NCBI GenBank assembly: GCA_033085395.1
Contig: JANQBS010000525.1
Location: forward strand, 1 to 16,444
Origin: Xanthoparmelia taractica
Lineage: Eukaryota; Ascomycota; Lecanoromycetes; Lecanorales; Parmeliaceae
DNA length: 16,444 nt
Direction of reading: 5' to 3'
In this document: piece by piece, positions 1 to 9,021 of the stretch
How the letters are laid out: each line of letters begins with the position of its first letter
Numbering within the stretch: the first letter of the stretch is position 1
Made by a program: the position numbers and the translations under genes
The notes under the pieces: model-generated
The model's input: the letters and a program-made list of their open reading frames with translations, nothing else
Database searches by the model: none
Told to the model about the DNA's origin: nothing

Positions 1-37
1 TTATATAAGCGTTCGCTTAAGCTTTTTACGTATTTTT

Positions 38-1930
38 AGAATATAAAAAAATATTACGTAATATATTTATTAAAAACGTAATAGGAGTATGGGATATCTT
101 ATACCTTTCGATATAGTATTCGAAAAACTAGTCCCATACCATCAAATATACCATATCTTTCCGACCCGTAGATTAATCTATAAAGTTAAAATTTTAATAT
201 TTTTTTAATATATTTAATTAATTAATTAATTACATTATTTTATTAAGAATAACTTTAAATATTTCGACTTAAATTAATTTTAATAATTAATTACTTAATT
301 TGCTTAAAATCGCGTAAGAAGATCGTATATAACTAGCTTTAAAGACTTATAAGCATCGAGAAAAGTCGATTAATCTATGAAAAATTGCTAGAATATATAA
401 GATTTCGAACTTTATATTATAAGATTAATTTAAGAAAATAGTCTTAAAGAAGAAAAATTATAAATAACGTTAGCGACTTAATTATTAGAAGAAGATAGCA
501 ATAATTAACTAAATTCTACGTCTCTAGCGTTGGAGATAATCGATATAAGTGAATTTAGTATAAGAAATAGCTAAAGAATTACTAGATAAGAAGAACGATA
601 GAGCGTTTCTTAAAGTTAATTAAATTTAGAAATTTCTAGATCGTTACGATTAGCTTAAAATAGTATTTATTTCTTCGCTTAATAAGAAGAGTGTTATAAT
701 TTAAGATCGTTAGATATCTAATTAATAGTTCGCTCTATTTTTAAGCGTTAAGACTAAATATTTAATTAATAAAATAAATATCTAAAATATAAATAAGATG
801 AACTTAATATAAGAAATTATTAAGAAAGAGAAACTTATAATTAATAAGTATTAAAAGAAGATATATATAACGTAATCTAATAATTATAACTAAGTCTTAC
901 TTATTAAATATATATCTATAAATAAAAGAATTTTAAAGTTATAGATTATCTTTAAAGAAAAGTAATAAATAAAGATTTAAAATAAAGTTATAACGAATAA
1001 ATATATTATACTTAGCGAGAATAATTAAATCGAAAACGAAATAGATCTTTAATAACTATAGTAGATCTTTTATCTTCAAATAGTTACGAAATTAGATCGA
1101 TAGCGAATATTATTAATTAATAAACACTCTTCTTATTTCTCTACTATCGCTATCGAATTCTACGTTTAATAAAAGATTATTCTTCTATATCTATCTTCTT
1201 ATATAACGTATCTATTATAATCGCTTAACGTAGATATCTTTATATCTCTAGATAATATCTATATTATTCTCTATAATTATTTATTACTATAGTCAAAGCT
1301 AGATATATATTATAGTTAGCGAAGTGCGTATACTATATTAAGATTAAGAACGTGTGATTATTAGTAGATCTCGCTATCGAGTCGAGATTTCTTACTAATA
1401 AGCTTTATCTTAATTAAATCTTATATCGTATAATCTTATTATTACGTTAATATACGTATTAAAGCTACTTACACGTATTATAATCACTATATACGATATA
1501 GTCGCGATATAATAATCTTATAATATTTTAGAAAATTATTAAAAAAAAAGATTTTCTAGAAGTCTATTAAAAATTATATTAATAATTATAATAATATTAT
1601 AATATTAATCAAATATTAATAATAAAATATAATTTAAATAGTATTCTTAAGAGTAGTTACTTTTATTTATCTTATTTGAGTTAATAATATATATCGCACG
1701 TATAGTTACTTATTATTATTATCGTTATAAACGTTATAATTCTAGAATAGATTTAAACTTACGATTAAATTATAATAATAGTAGAATTTATTTAACTAGA
1801 TTAAACGATTTTAAATAAAAATCCCGTACTACTTAGATAGATAAAGCAAAAACAATCAAAAAATGCCTACTGCGCAGTCCACCTAGCCCTATGAACTAGC
1901 GCGGCCGAAGGCCGTAGTAAACTTTCTTGT
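38..1930 (+). mobile_element. RIP-degraded repeat, left (longer) copy
   Basis: Very AT-rich tract with no sustained reading frame. It matches the reverse complement of 15413-16444 over both ends. Most mismatches between the copies are C/T or G/A transitions, as RIP produces. Positions 171 to about 1043 are absent from the right copy. The inner end is GC-rich and holds a hairpin at 1901-1915, and similarity stops at 1930 in the sequence cttgt. The outer end carries TATGGGAT-type palindromic motifs near 87-140. I cannot name the family. A hairpin close to a CTTGT terminus recalls a Helitron 3' end, which is only a suggestion. The repeat may continue beyond the window, since the right copy is cut by the window edge. 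Confidence 0.8.
1901..1930 (+). repeat. Terminal hairpin of the left repeat copy
   Basis: GCGGCC, loop GAA, GGCCGT forms a 6-bp stem (one G:T pair after mutation). It is followed by 15 nt ending in CTTGT, where similarity to the right copy ends. The right copy keeps the perfect stem at 15428-15442. A GC-rich hairpin just inside the terminus is typical of Helitron 3' ends, although the canonical CTRR is not present. Confidence 0.55.
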
Positions 1931-2346
1931 CTCTTAAATACTTCGACTACGTATATTTTTATCTTCCTTTCTTTATAATTAGTCTTAGTACTAGACAAGA
2001 ATCCAGTAGTCTAAGACGTCTCTTCTCATATTATCTAAATACTCTCTAGAGTCTTTTAGACCTTACACACTGTTAGAATTTTCTTGTTCGCTAATTGTTC
2101 ACAGCTTATAAGTTTAGTTTGGGGAGAGAATTAGCATGTCTTCAAGCCTTCTAACGTCGACCCGACCGATTCGGCGTATCTTATGGAAATACTACGGCGG
2201 CAAGATAAATATTTCGGACCATTTCCATTGACCTACACAAGTCTTGATGCCATAAGTGGAAGAGACTTAAAATTGATTGTAGGTTTAGTTCTAGTACCTC
2301 TCCACCACCCCGTAAAACGCTTATCTTATCTCACACTGCCACAGCT
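1931..2346. other. Gene-free spacer between repeat and kinase gene
   Basis: The first 150 bp or so is TA-rich and poor in CpA/TpG, which suggests RIP leaking from the adjacent repeat. Composition then returns to normal. A 63-codon frame at 2183-2374 (+) overlaps the 3' end of the kinase gene and has no recognisable features. No terminator or other signal was identified; the kinase gene's 3' UTR must lie here. Confidence 0.5.
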
Positions 2347-5300
2347 TCAAAAGAACCTTTCAAGTGATGCTTGAATCGACTGGTCAGAAAATCGATCGCT
2401 TGTCGGTATTAGAACTCCGGTAGAACTAGTGACGCTCCAAAATGTCTGTTCGGTAGATGCATCATCGCGCAGAGCTCGTCTGAGATCGAACAAATCGTAG
2501 CTACGCTTTGCCATATTGCCATACGTCAGTTCGTCCAAACGAATACAAGCATCAATCGACGAAGGGCGGTCATCGGGTTTCTGAGATATACATTCTCGGC
2601 ATATTTTCCACAGTTCTCCAGGTACCATGACCGGGTTCCCATCCCCCGCGTGCTTTGCGACAAGCAAAAAAACATCGAACATGAAGACACCAGCGGCGTA
2701 GACGTCGGTGGCCTTTGTCTCGAATGCGCCCTTGCGTGCCAATTCTGGCACACGATATCTGGTTGCCGCAATCGCGCCGCTGAACGCACTACGCGACGTT
2801 TCTGTGAGAGCTTTGCTCTGGCCAAAGTCGCAGAGGAGCACAGACTGCGTGCTGGACGCCCGTTCTCCGAGCACTGTTCGTATCTGCTCTGTCAATAGTA
2901 TGTTTCCTGGATGCAGGTCACTCGTAATGTTAGTGAGTTTCACAGAGACCAGGTTTCGGCGCTCTATTCAACTTACCAATGAAGTATGCCTCTGTGATGC
3001 AAATTATTCAGTCCTGCGAAAACGGATGCAAGAGCCTTCGTTGTGCCTTTCCATTCACCTTTTTTAACGAGTATTTCCAAGTGACGGATGAGATGGCCCT
3101 CTGTAGCTCTTTCGTAAACCAAACATAGACAGGTTCCTCCTTTTGAACATTCAGAAATTCTAGCCCTGGGTAGTTCGGTGATTCCGATTAACTGTACGCA
3201 ATGCGTACTTTCACCAACCAATCCCAAATAGCTGATTTGTAGCTTGAACTCATGTTGGTCATGGCATCTTGAATTGGGGGCTTCTGACCTACCTCTTTCG
3301 CAAACGTGTTAATCGATGGCCTCATAGAAGTGCGTTCATGAAGCCGCTTCAGGACGACCAGCAAATCAAAAGTGGCTTTGTACTCTAAGGACGGCTTTCG
3401 GTGCCATATGGCAGCGCTGACTGACCCGAAGCTCCCCTTACCCAAATCACCCTCTGTGGTCACTCTTAGTTCCGACGGGTCGATACATCTCAAGAGTAAG
3501 TCGTGAAGGTACGTATGGATTGGGCCGAGAATACGCTTTAAAAGTGGGTTTATAACGACATTATTGATTCTACTGTCGATTTCCAGCCGGCAGAGATTTA
3601 ATGCTGCACGGTGACCAAACCTTGCGAACGTCTCACGGTATCGTTCCCCAGGTAGAGTTGATAATAGAAAGGTACGGCCGCTTGCAGGATCAATGGTCAA
3701 TTTGCAATCGTTCTATGGTCTTCAGTCTCGCTAAACCGATCAAAAAAGCTGAACAAACTTACCCAAAGTGACCAAAAATGTATGAAATCGGAGGAGAATA
3801 ACCTGGCATCAAAGGGCCTCTTCACGAAGAGGACTTTCCCGTGGAAGGAATGCCCAAGGCTACAGAAGTCATGTTCAAGACGATATTGATGAATTTCTTC
3901 TTCGCTGATGATGTGGAAGTCCAACAATGACTGGGACTTTGGATCGAAGAGGCAGAACTGACGTGAATGCTCTTCGTCGTCCAGGCTGAATGCCTGTCTG
4001 ATGAAGAGAGGTATATTTTTTATTGGTACATTTTCAAGCTCTGGCCACGGGATAACTTCTAGGTAACTACCAGGCTCGTATATGAAACTGTCGTCAACAT
4101 CCTTAGGGGGTAAAGTCGTTTTGGTCTGAGAAGTGTCAGCGTTAGGGGGCGATGTCAGGTTGTGATCATGCAATCACCTCCGGGACCGTACGGATTACGC
4201 TTTTCTGTAACTTCTCCGACGTGATAGGTCCTTGTAATTTTTGCAGAGTGTGCCATAACACCGTTCCAAGAACTGCTGGATAAAGAGATTCAAGAGCGAG
4301 TCCATTCGCATCGATGAGACCTCCCAGAGCTTTCTGCGTCCCCATCAAAACTCAAAAGAGGTAGCTAGAAGAAATGTAGTGCGCTTACTCCAATTCTCAT
4401 ATTATGGCCTTTCAATTCTTTGACCCGTGCAGTGTCTTCCTCAGCATCTTCCTCGCTAAGTGTAAGTAGGACATTTTTCCAATTAAATTGGAAATCAGCT
4501 GTTTCCACAGTGCTGCTCTGTTGATCTATCGTTCCAGTTTGGCAAGCTGTCTTGTTCTTTTCCCTGTCATGACTATCGAGCTCTGGCGCGGCGGTTTCAT
4601 CATCAGCCCGAGCTTCCTCCCCAGGCATATCCCCAGAATACTCAGGTTCGTCCATGTACTGTAAAAGATCGTGATTTTCGGATCGGGCGTCTAGGAGATC
4701 GGCTTTCAAGCCTCGAAAGCTGGGTGATTCTGCAAAAAATTCACGAATGCGGTCGCTGTTGTTTGGCCGTCGCTGGGACAGGTCAAAAATGTAACAGACA
4801 ATAGGGATTGAGAAGTGTCCAGAAAACCATTCGAGATGGGGATTACTCTTTTTAAAGACGCGTCTCCTGGTCGCGCCATTCATCCAGAACAGCATCTGGT
4901 CTGGAGAGCGCAGATACATGGCAGCTAGTATGTCCCAATGCCTCTGGTCGAGCTCGGAAGGCTTGAAGTTGATTTCTGAGACTAGGCGATCTCCAAGTTG
5001 ACTGCAGAAATTGCAATTATCAGCTTTTACGATTCGGGACCGGAATTCGTCAGTGGCATCCCCTTTGACAGAAGACCCTGCAAGGTCGAGAGCTCGCTGA
5101 AAGCGATTTTCGCGATTCATCGGTCCCGGATCGCTGATAGGACTCATGAATAGATTAAGAATGGAGGATGAAATAGTGAACGTCCATTCCCAGTTCCAGA
5201 AAATATGTTTCAAAAGTAAATAATAATCCTTGTTTTTTTGGACATCCTGTAAGAGCGACCATCTTTTGTCGAGGTTCTCGAGAGTCAGTCGATCTAACGG

Positions 5301-5468
5301 AGCCAGCGAGATGACGAATGGCACATGGTCCCGATTTTCAGGCTGCTGTACCGACTTATTTGAAAAAAAGTCAGCCGACGAAGAGTGCGCAGCTACCTTT
5401 GCCATCGTGAAGGGCGTTAACGTTTTGAAGCCATACACGGGCGGAGGGTCTAGAAGGGATTTGCACAT
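2347..5468 (-). CDS. Multi-exon protein kinase with a long unknown N-terminal region
   Basis: Predicted exons: 5468-4389, 4333-4178, 4125-3763, 3712-3293, 3242-2977, 2920-2347. All phases agree and give about 952 aa. The C-terminal third is a protein kinase that should phosphorylate Ser/Thr (or Tyr) targets. It has the glycine loop GKGSFGSV (624-631), a beta-3 lysine in VVLKRL (K655), a Glu in TFAKE (E673), catalytic loop HCDLHPGNIL (D763, N768), DFG (793-795), RVPE (818-821) and DVYAAG. All catalytic residues are present; only HRD reads HCD. Residues 1-620 match no family I recognise; 300-345 are acidic and probably disordered. No signal peptide or membrane segment is evident. The start is the first in-frame ATG after a stop near 5610 and has A at -3. 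The donor at 4177 (GTGATT) is unusual but keeps the frame. The gene is divergent from the pseudokinase gene at 6897. It resembles tyrosine-kinase-like or RIPK-type kinases, but the subgroup is uncertain. Confidence 0.8.
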
Positions 5469-5803
5469 TGTACCAGGCGTCTTCCGCAATCGGGTTGCTT
5501 CAAGTGTTGAAGTCTTTATTGTTAAGTAGTGAGGGAATTGAATCGAAGGACTGATTAAAACAATCCGAAGAGATTTTGCATAATCCTTCAGCTGCGGTTG
5601 CTGTGATCAGGCTGAAGCCTGTCTGCGAGTAGTCGGAGGACGTACCTCCTGTAGAATCACAAGTTCTTGGTAATATTATAGCTGACAAAAGAGCCTTTCG
5701 GAAGGGCACAAACCACGACGGATGATTCCGTGACTTGTGGGAACTCTGAATCCCGAGTTATCCTAATAACCTAATAGGCGGCCCGTACTAGGGCCTTACT
5801 CAG

Positions 5804-5940
5804 CCCTAATGCACCTGACCCTAATGCACCGTTTTCATGTCCAGGTAAAATCTCCCAGGATATGACTTACGTATATCTAGTGCGTAACTTTTATCACTAC
5901 GTATTTTCAGCGTTTCGGATTTAAGGGTGGTGCATTAGGG
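5804..5940. repeat. Small inverted-repeat element (MITE-like), about 122-137 bp
   Basis: The 12-mer CCCTAATGCACC occurs at 5804-5815 and again at 5819-5830, and its exact complement GGTGCATTAGGG ends the unit at 5929-5940. The interior has no coding potential. The tandem 15-bp duplication at the left end could be replication slippage. A clear target-site duplication was not found. Confidence 0.55.
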
Positions 5941-5967
5941 GGTCGAAACGAGACGGGCCCTTTACAC

Positions 5968-6033
5968 ATTTATGAGTTGCAAATTAAATGGGATTGCTTG
6001 GCATAATGGATTGCGTGCCATCACCAGAAATCT
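5968..6033 (+). repeat. Left 66-bp terminal inverted repeat
   Basis: Exact complement of 6391-6456. Similarity ends abruptly on both sides: inner flanks tcggaag versus accgaac, outer flanks cac versus ccg. Confidence 0.85.
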
Positions 6034-6390
6034 TCGGAAGAAATCCCGAAAAGTAGTAATAATTATCTTACTTTCTTATATAAAAGTCTTAATATACATT
6101 TTTATTCTAGGTATCTTCTACTAAACTTGTTTAAATTGATATTTTATATAGTTTTCTTTTCCCCGAATTTTCTTAATAAAAACTCCAATATTTCGTTTAT
6201 TATTCTCAATTTTTATATGTAAATTTTTATAAATTAAAGATATATTTTTTAAAAAAAATCGGGAAAAAAAATCTAATAGATTTAATAAATTAAGAACTTT
6301 TTAATATATACGAAATCTGTTAGTAATGAATATTGATAAATATAAATATAAAAAACGAGAATTTTTTTAGATTTTTTTTCAAAGTTCGGT

Positions 6391-6456
6391 AGATTTCTGG
6401 TGATGGCACGCAATCCATTATGCCAAGCAATCCCATTTAATTTGCAACTCATAAAT
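6391..6456 (-). repeat. Right 66-bp terminal inverted repeat
   Basis: Exact complement of 5968-6033. No mismatch was seen over 66 bp, which points to a young insertion or to recent conversion between the arms. Confidence 0.85.
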
Positions 6457-6896
6457 CGGCTCACTCCGTTCCCCGTACCGATTCCTTAATCATGCTAGTA
6501 TAGGTAGTAATTCTCAATTGTCAATACAGGGATGTTTTGGGGAATGAGCACGGGAAGCGGAATGACCCTATCTGCACAAGACGACTTTGCAAATCGGATT
6601 TTGCAAAAATTTCTTTTTGGCAGATTGGCCACAGGCGTATACCGTCTATTTAGGGCGCTGCAGTCGGAACGCCATTACAATGCCTGCAGATTACACGGGA
6701 TAAGGCGAAACCCGTCACCCAATAGCTTCGATCGTCCAGTCTAAAGTACCCCACCATAGTAACCACTGATTACTTATCACGTGCAAAGCGGGGTTCAGAT
6801 AATACTATACCTTGAACTCCTCCAGGAAAGCTATTACTCAAGATTCAGCCTTAGAAACTCTACTGTGTAATATTTTTGAAAACAGAGTCACCTAAG

Positions 6897-9021
6897 ATGT
6901 CTGGTGTCGCTGAGGCATTAGCGATCGCTTCAATTATCATCGAGGGAAGTCGGGTCGTTGGAGATGTGGTCAGGCTGGCGATTGAGGTGAAACATTTCAA
7001 AAAGGAGTGCGGCGAGGCTCGAGATGACTGCATCATCATCGTGGAATTGATGCGTAAAAACGAGTCGAAGAAGGTGGATTTGCTTACCATCAACAGACTC
7101 AAAGGTTGCCTCCTGAAATGCAGAACCTTTCTCCGTCAATGTGTAGATGACTGGGGCTGGTTTCGAGCGACCGTTGAAGTGATGTTCAGGAAAAAGCATG
7201 AAAAGCTTAAACAAGAGCTGAAATGGGCATTGAATTTGTTCACTGCTGACGCACTAGTAAGGTGTCGAAATTCTTGGATACAGCAAGGAAGGCCCGACTG
7301 ACTTACCAAAGACTACCCTCCTGGCTGGTCAGGTTGGCCTCAAAACGGTCAATGAAGGCCTTCAAAATAATTTGAATCGCCAGTTCAAGTCGTTGGAAAT
7401 CCGCGATCAAAATGAATCAGCTTTTGTCCAGGCTGAGATGAGGGCAATCAGTCGCGAGGTGGCCAAGTCCAAGCAAGTCACGATAGATATTCCGCAATTG
7501 GGAAGAAAGATACAGATATTCCAGATGAATGACAGACGTCTCCATTTTGAAGCAGGCAAACCCCTCCAAGATGGTCTAGAAGCGCAACTTAAGGGTGTCG
7601 GTGATGTTGAACTTTACAAGCTTGTCGACGAGACTTCTGCTGCTGGTGCAGACCTGCCTCGACTAATCAATATATACTCGCGGCTGTCCGAACGTACCAC
7701 TGCTCGATCACTTTGGGGCATTCTGGATGCCTCTGGAGAGCGTTTTGCTGTCATGGAAAGCTTAAAGGCGTGTCATAAGCTCGACGATCTTTTGGCCTCC
7801 GGTAAATTCTCAGAGTTTGAGCTGACAAAACGTCTGAGGTTTGCTTGGGAGGTCTGCAATGCAGTCACCTATTTCCACTCCGTCAATGTCCTCTTGAAAT
7901 CCCTTTCGAGCCAAAATATATATGTTCGCTGTGTACAATCCGAAATCGGGCAGCTCAGACCGGTCTTGACAGATCTTGAGAACGCCAGGTTAGTAAGTTA
8001 GCCTCGTTTTTCATAGCCTGACGTGTAGCAAATTTTGAGACTTGTGTTGCAGATCACCGAAAGCACGATCCAACAGGAGTATGACGTTCGATTTGAAGCA
8101 CCTGACTTCTACGTCGAAGGCCAGGAGTTCCACACGGTATACACTGATACATGGAGGTTGACTTAATCGCACAGAGCGATAATATATAAGCTGAAACATC
8201 TACAGTCTTGGTGTCTTGATCCTCTGCTGCGTCAATGGGGAGCTTCCATTCAACACCCCGCTGATTGTCGACGACGCGGGCAAGGCCGGAATTCGTAAAC
8301 AGCTTAGTAGCTCGGGCTTACCATATCGGAATCTAGAGGCCGTGGAACCTTCTGAAATTCAAAAGGTGCTGCAGGCCTGTTTTCAGTCTCCTGCACATCT
8401 GCGACCTCCAGCTGCATGGGTTAGCGCCAAGATTCTTGAAATTTTCAGCGATATATCGTACGACAACAGCCTTGTTGTAGACGTCTTGACTCAAGATTCA
8501 CCAGAGGTGCTGTCTGCCAAAGAACGATGCTATAATCTGGTCTGCAAGGCACGAGAACAGGTCCATGGCCGAAGCAAGCAGCCCTCGGTAGCGTCAGAGG
8601 CGGACATCGCAATCCTGGAAAGAGGCATGGATATCAGCGCCAACGCGAATACCGATCCCATGGGTCTGTTTCTACTTGGATCGTTGACTTGGTGGCGACT
8701 TGCCCGGAACTCCGACTGGGACAGGATGCTGGGGATTGAAGATGATGGTGAGTTAGACCTGAAATTTCTTGCCCTCTTAGCCTATCTACGGTTGTGCGCG
8801 TCACTAATGGCCCTCTAGTGTCCCGAGCCAAGGTTGTAATAGACATACTGCAGAGCAATGTCACCGCGGGATATCCTGACGCCTACTTTGAACTTTCCCA
8901 GGCACACAAGTACCTCTCCACCGCCTACGCAGAGGCCCGTGAAAACAGGAAGCCGCTATTAGGAGAAGCAGGCCGTGAACAAGGAAATGGCAATCGTGGT
9001 GGGCAGGCAAGTCGGGGCTGA
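6897..9021 (+). CDS. MLKL-like protein: N-terminal helical bundle plus pseudokinase
   Basis: Predicted exons: 6897-7256, 7312-7992, 8053-8156, 8206-8747, 8819-9021. Phases agree throughout and give about 629 aa. Residues 1-120 are wholly alpha-helical, starting MSGVAEALAIASIIIEGS, with the heptad-like pattern of HeLo/HELL/MLKL four-helix bundles, which act at membranes in regulated cell death. Residues 215-480 follow a kinase fold but are dead: no glycine loop is visible, the HRD position reads LKS (315-317), N322 survives, DFG reads DLE (341-343), APE reads APD (363-365), and the F helix has DTWSLGV. The tail (500-629) is helical, perhaps with Sel1/TPR-like hairpins, and ends in a G/N/Q-rich stretch. 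The ATG has A at -3. The donor at 8157 (GTTGAC) is weak, but its 49-nt intron joins the kinase motif in phase. The gene is divergent from the active kinase gene. An inactive kinase is well supported; the executioner role is inferred. Confidence 0.8.

Larger units (their letters stand above)
5968..6456. mobile_element. 489-bp non-autonomous element with perfect 66-bp terminal inverted repeats
   Basis: Positions 5968-6033 and 6391-6456 are exact reverse complements over 66 bp. The interior is AT-rich, lacks coding capacity and could fold back. If the ends are taken as TGAGTTG..CAACTCA, each side is flanked by TA, compatible with a Tc1/mariner-type TA target, but the palindromic context makes this weak. 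The repeats are intact while the interior is extremely AT-rich. The element sits between two divergent genes and could affect their promoters. Confidence 0.75.
5469..6896. promoter_or_regulatory. Shared upstream region of the divergent kinase/pseudokinase pair
   Basis: This 1.4 kb separates the two proposed start codons and must hold both promoters. It contains two inverted-repeat elements (5804-5940 and 5968-6456). Otherwise I see no clear gene, TATA box or repeated operator-like motif. A 70-codon frame at 6532-6744 (+) starts with ATG but has no recognisable domain or flanking splice structure that convinced me. Confidence 0.5.

Noticed and set aside
5500..5709. Upstream exon for the kinase (69-codon frame with a GTACGT donor at 5645)
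   Set aside because: It begins with GTG, not ATG. Its phase does not join the kinase frame at either nearby acceptor; only an improbable distant acceptor near 5504 would fit.
6282..6464. 60-codon minus-strand frame
   Set aside because: It is the right 66-bp inverted repeat plus AT-rich interior of the element read as protein.
6532..6744. 70-codon ATG frame upstream of the pseudokinase gene
   Set aside because: No domain, no intron signal joining it to exon 1, and an independent good ATG exists at 6897. It could be an upstream reading frame, but nothing supports translation.
8940..9021. C-terminal G/N/Q-rich tail as an amyloid (RHIM/PP-like) motif
   Set aside because: It has a GNGN word but lacks the flanking alternating hydrophobic residues expected of such motifs.
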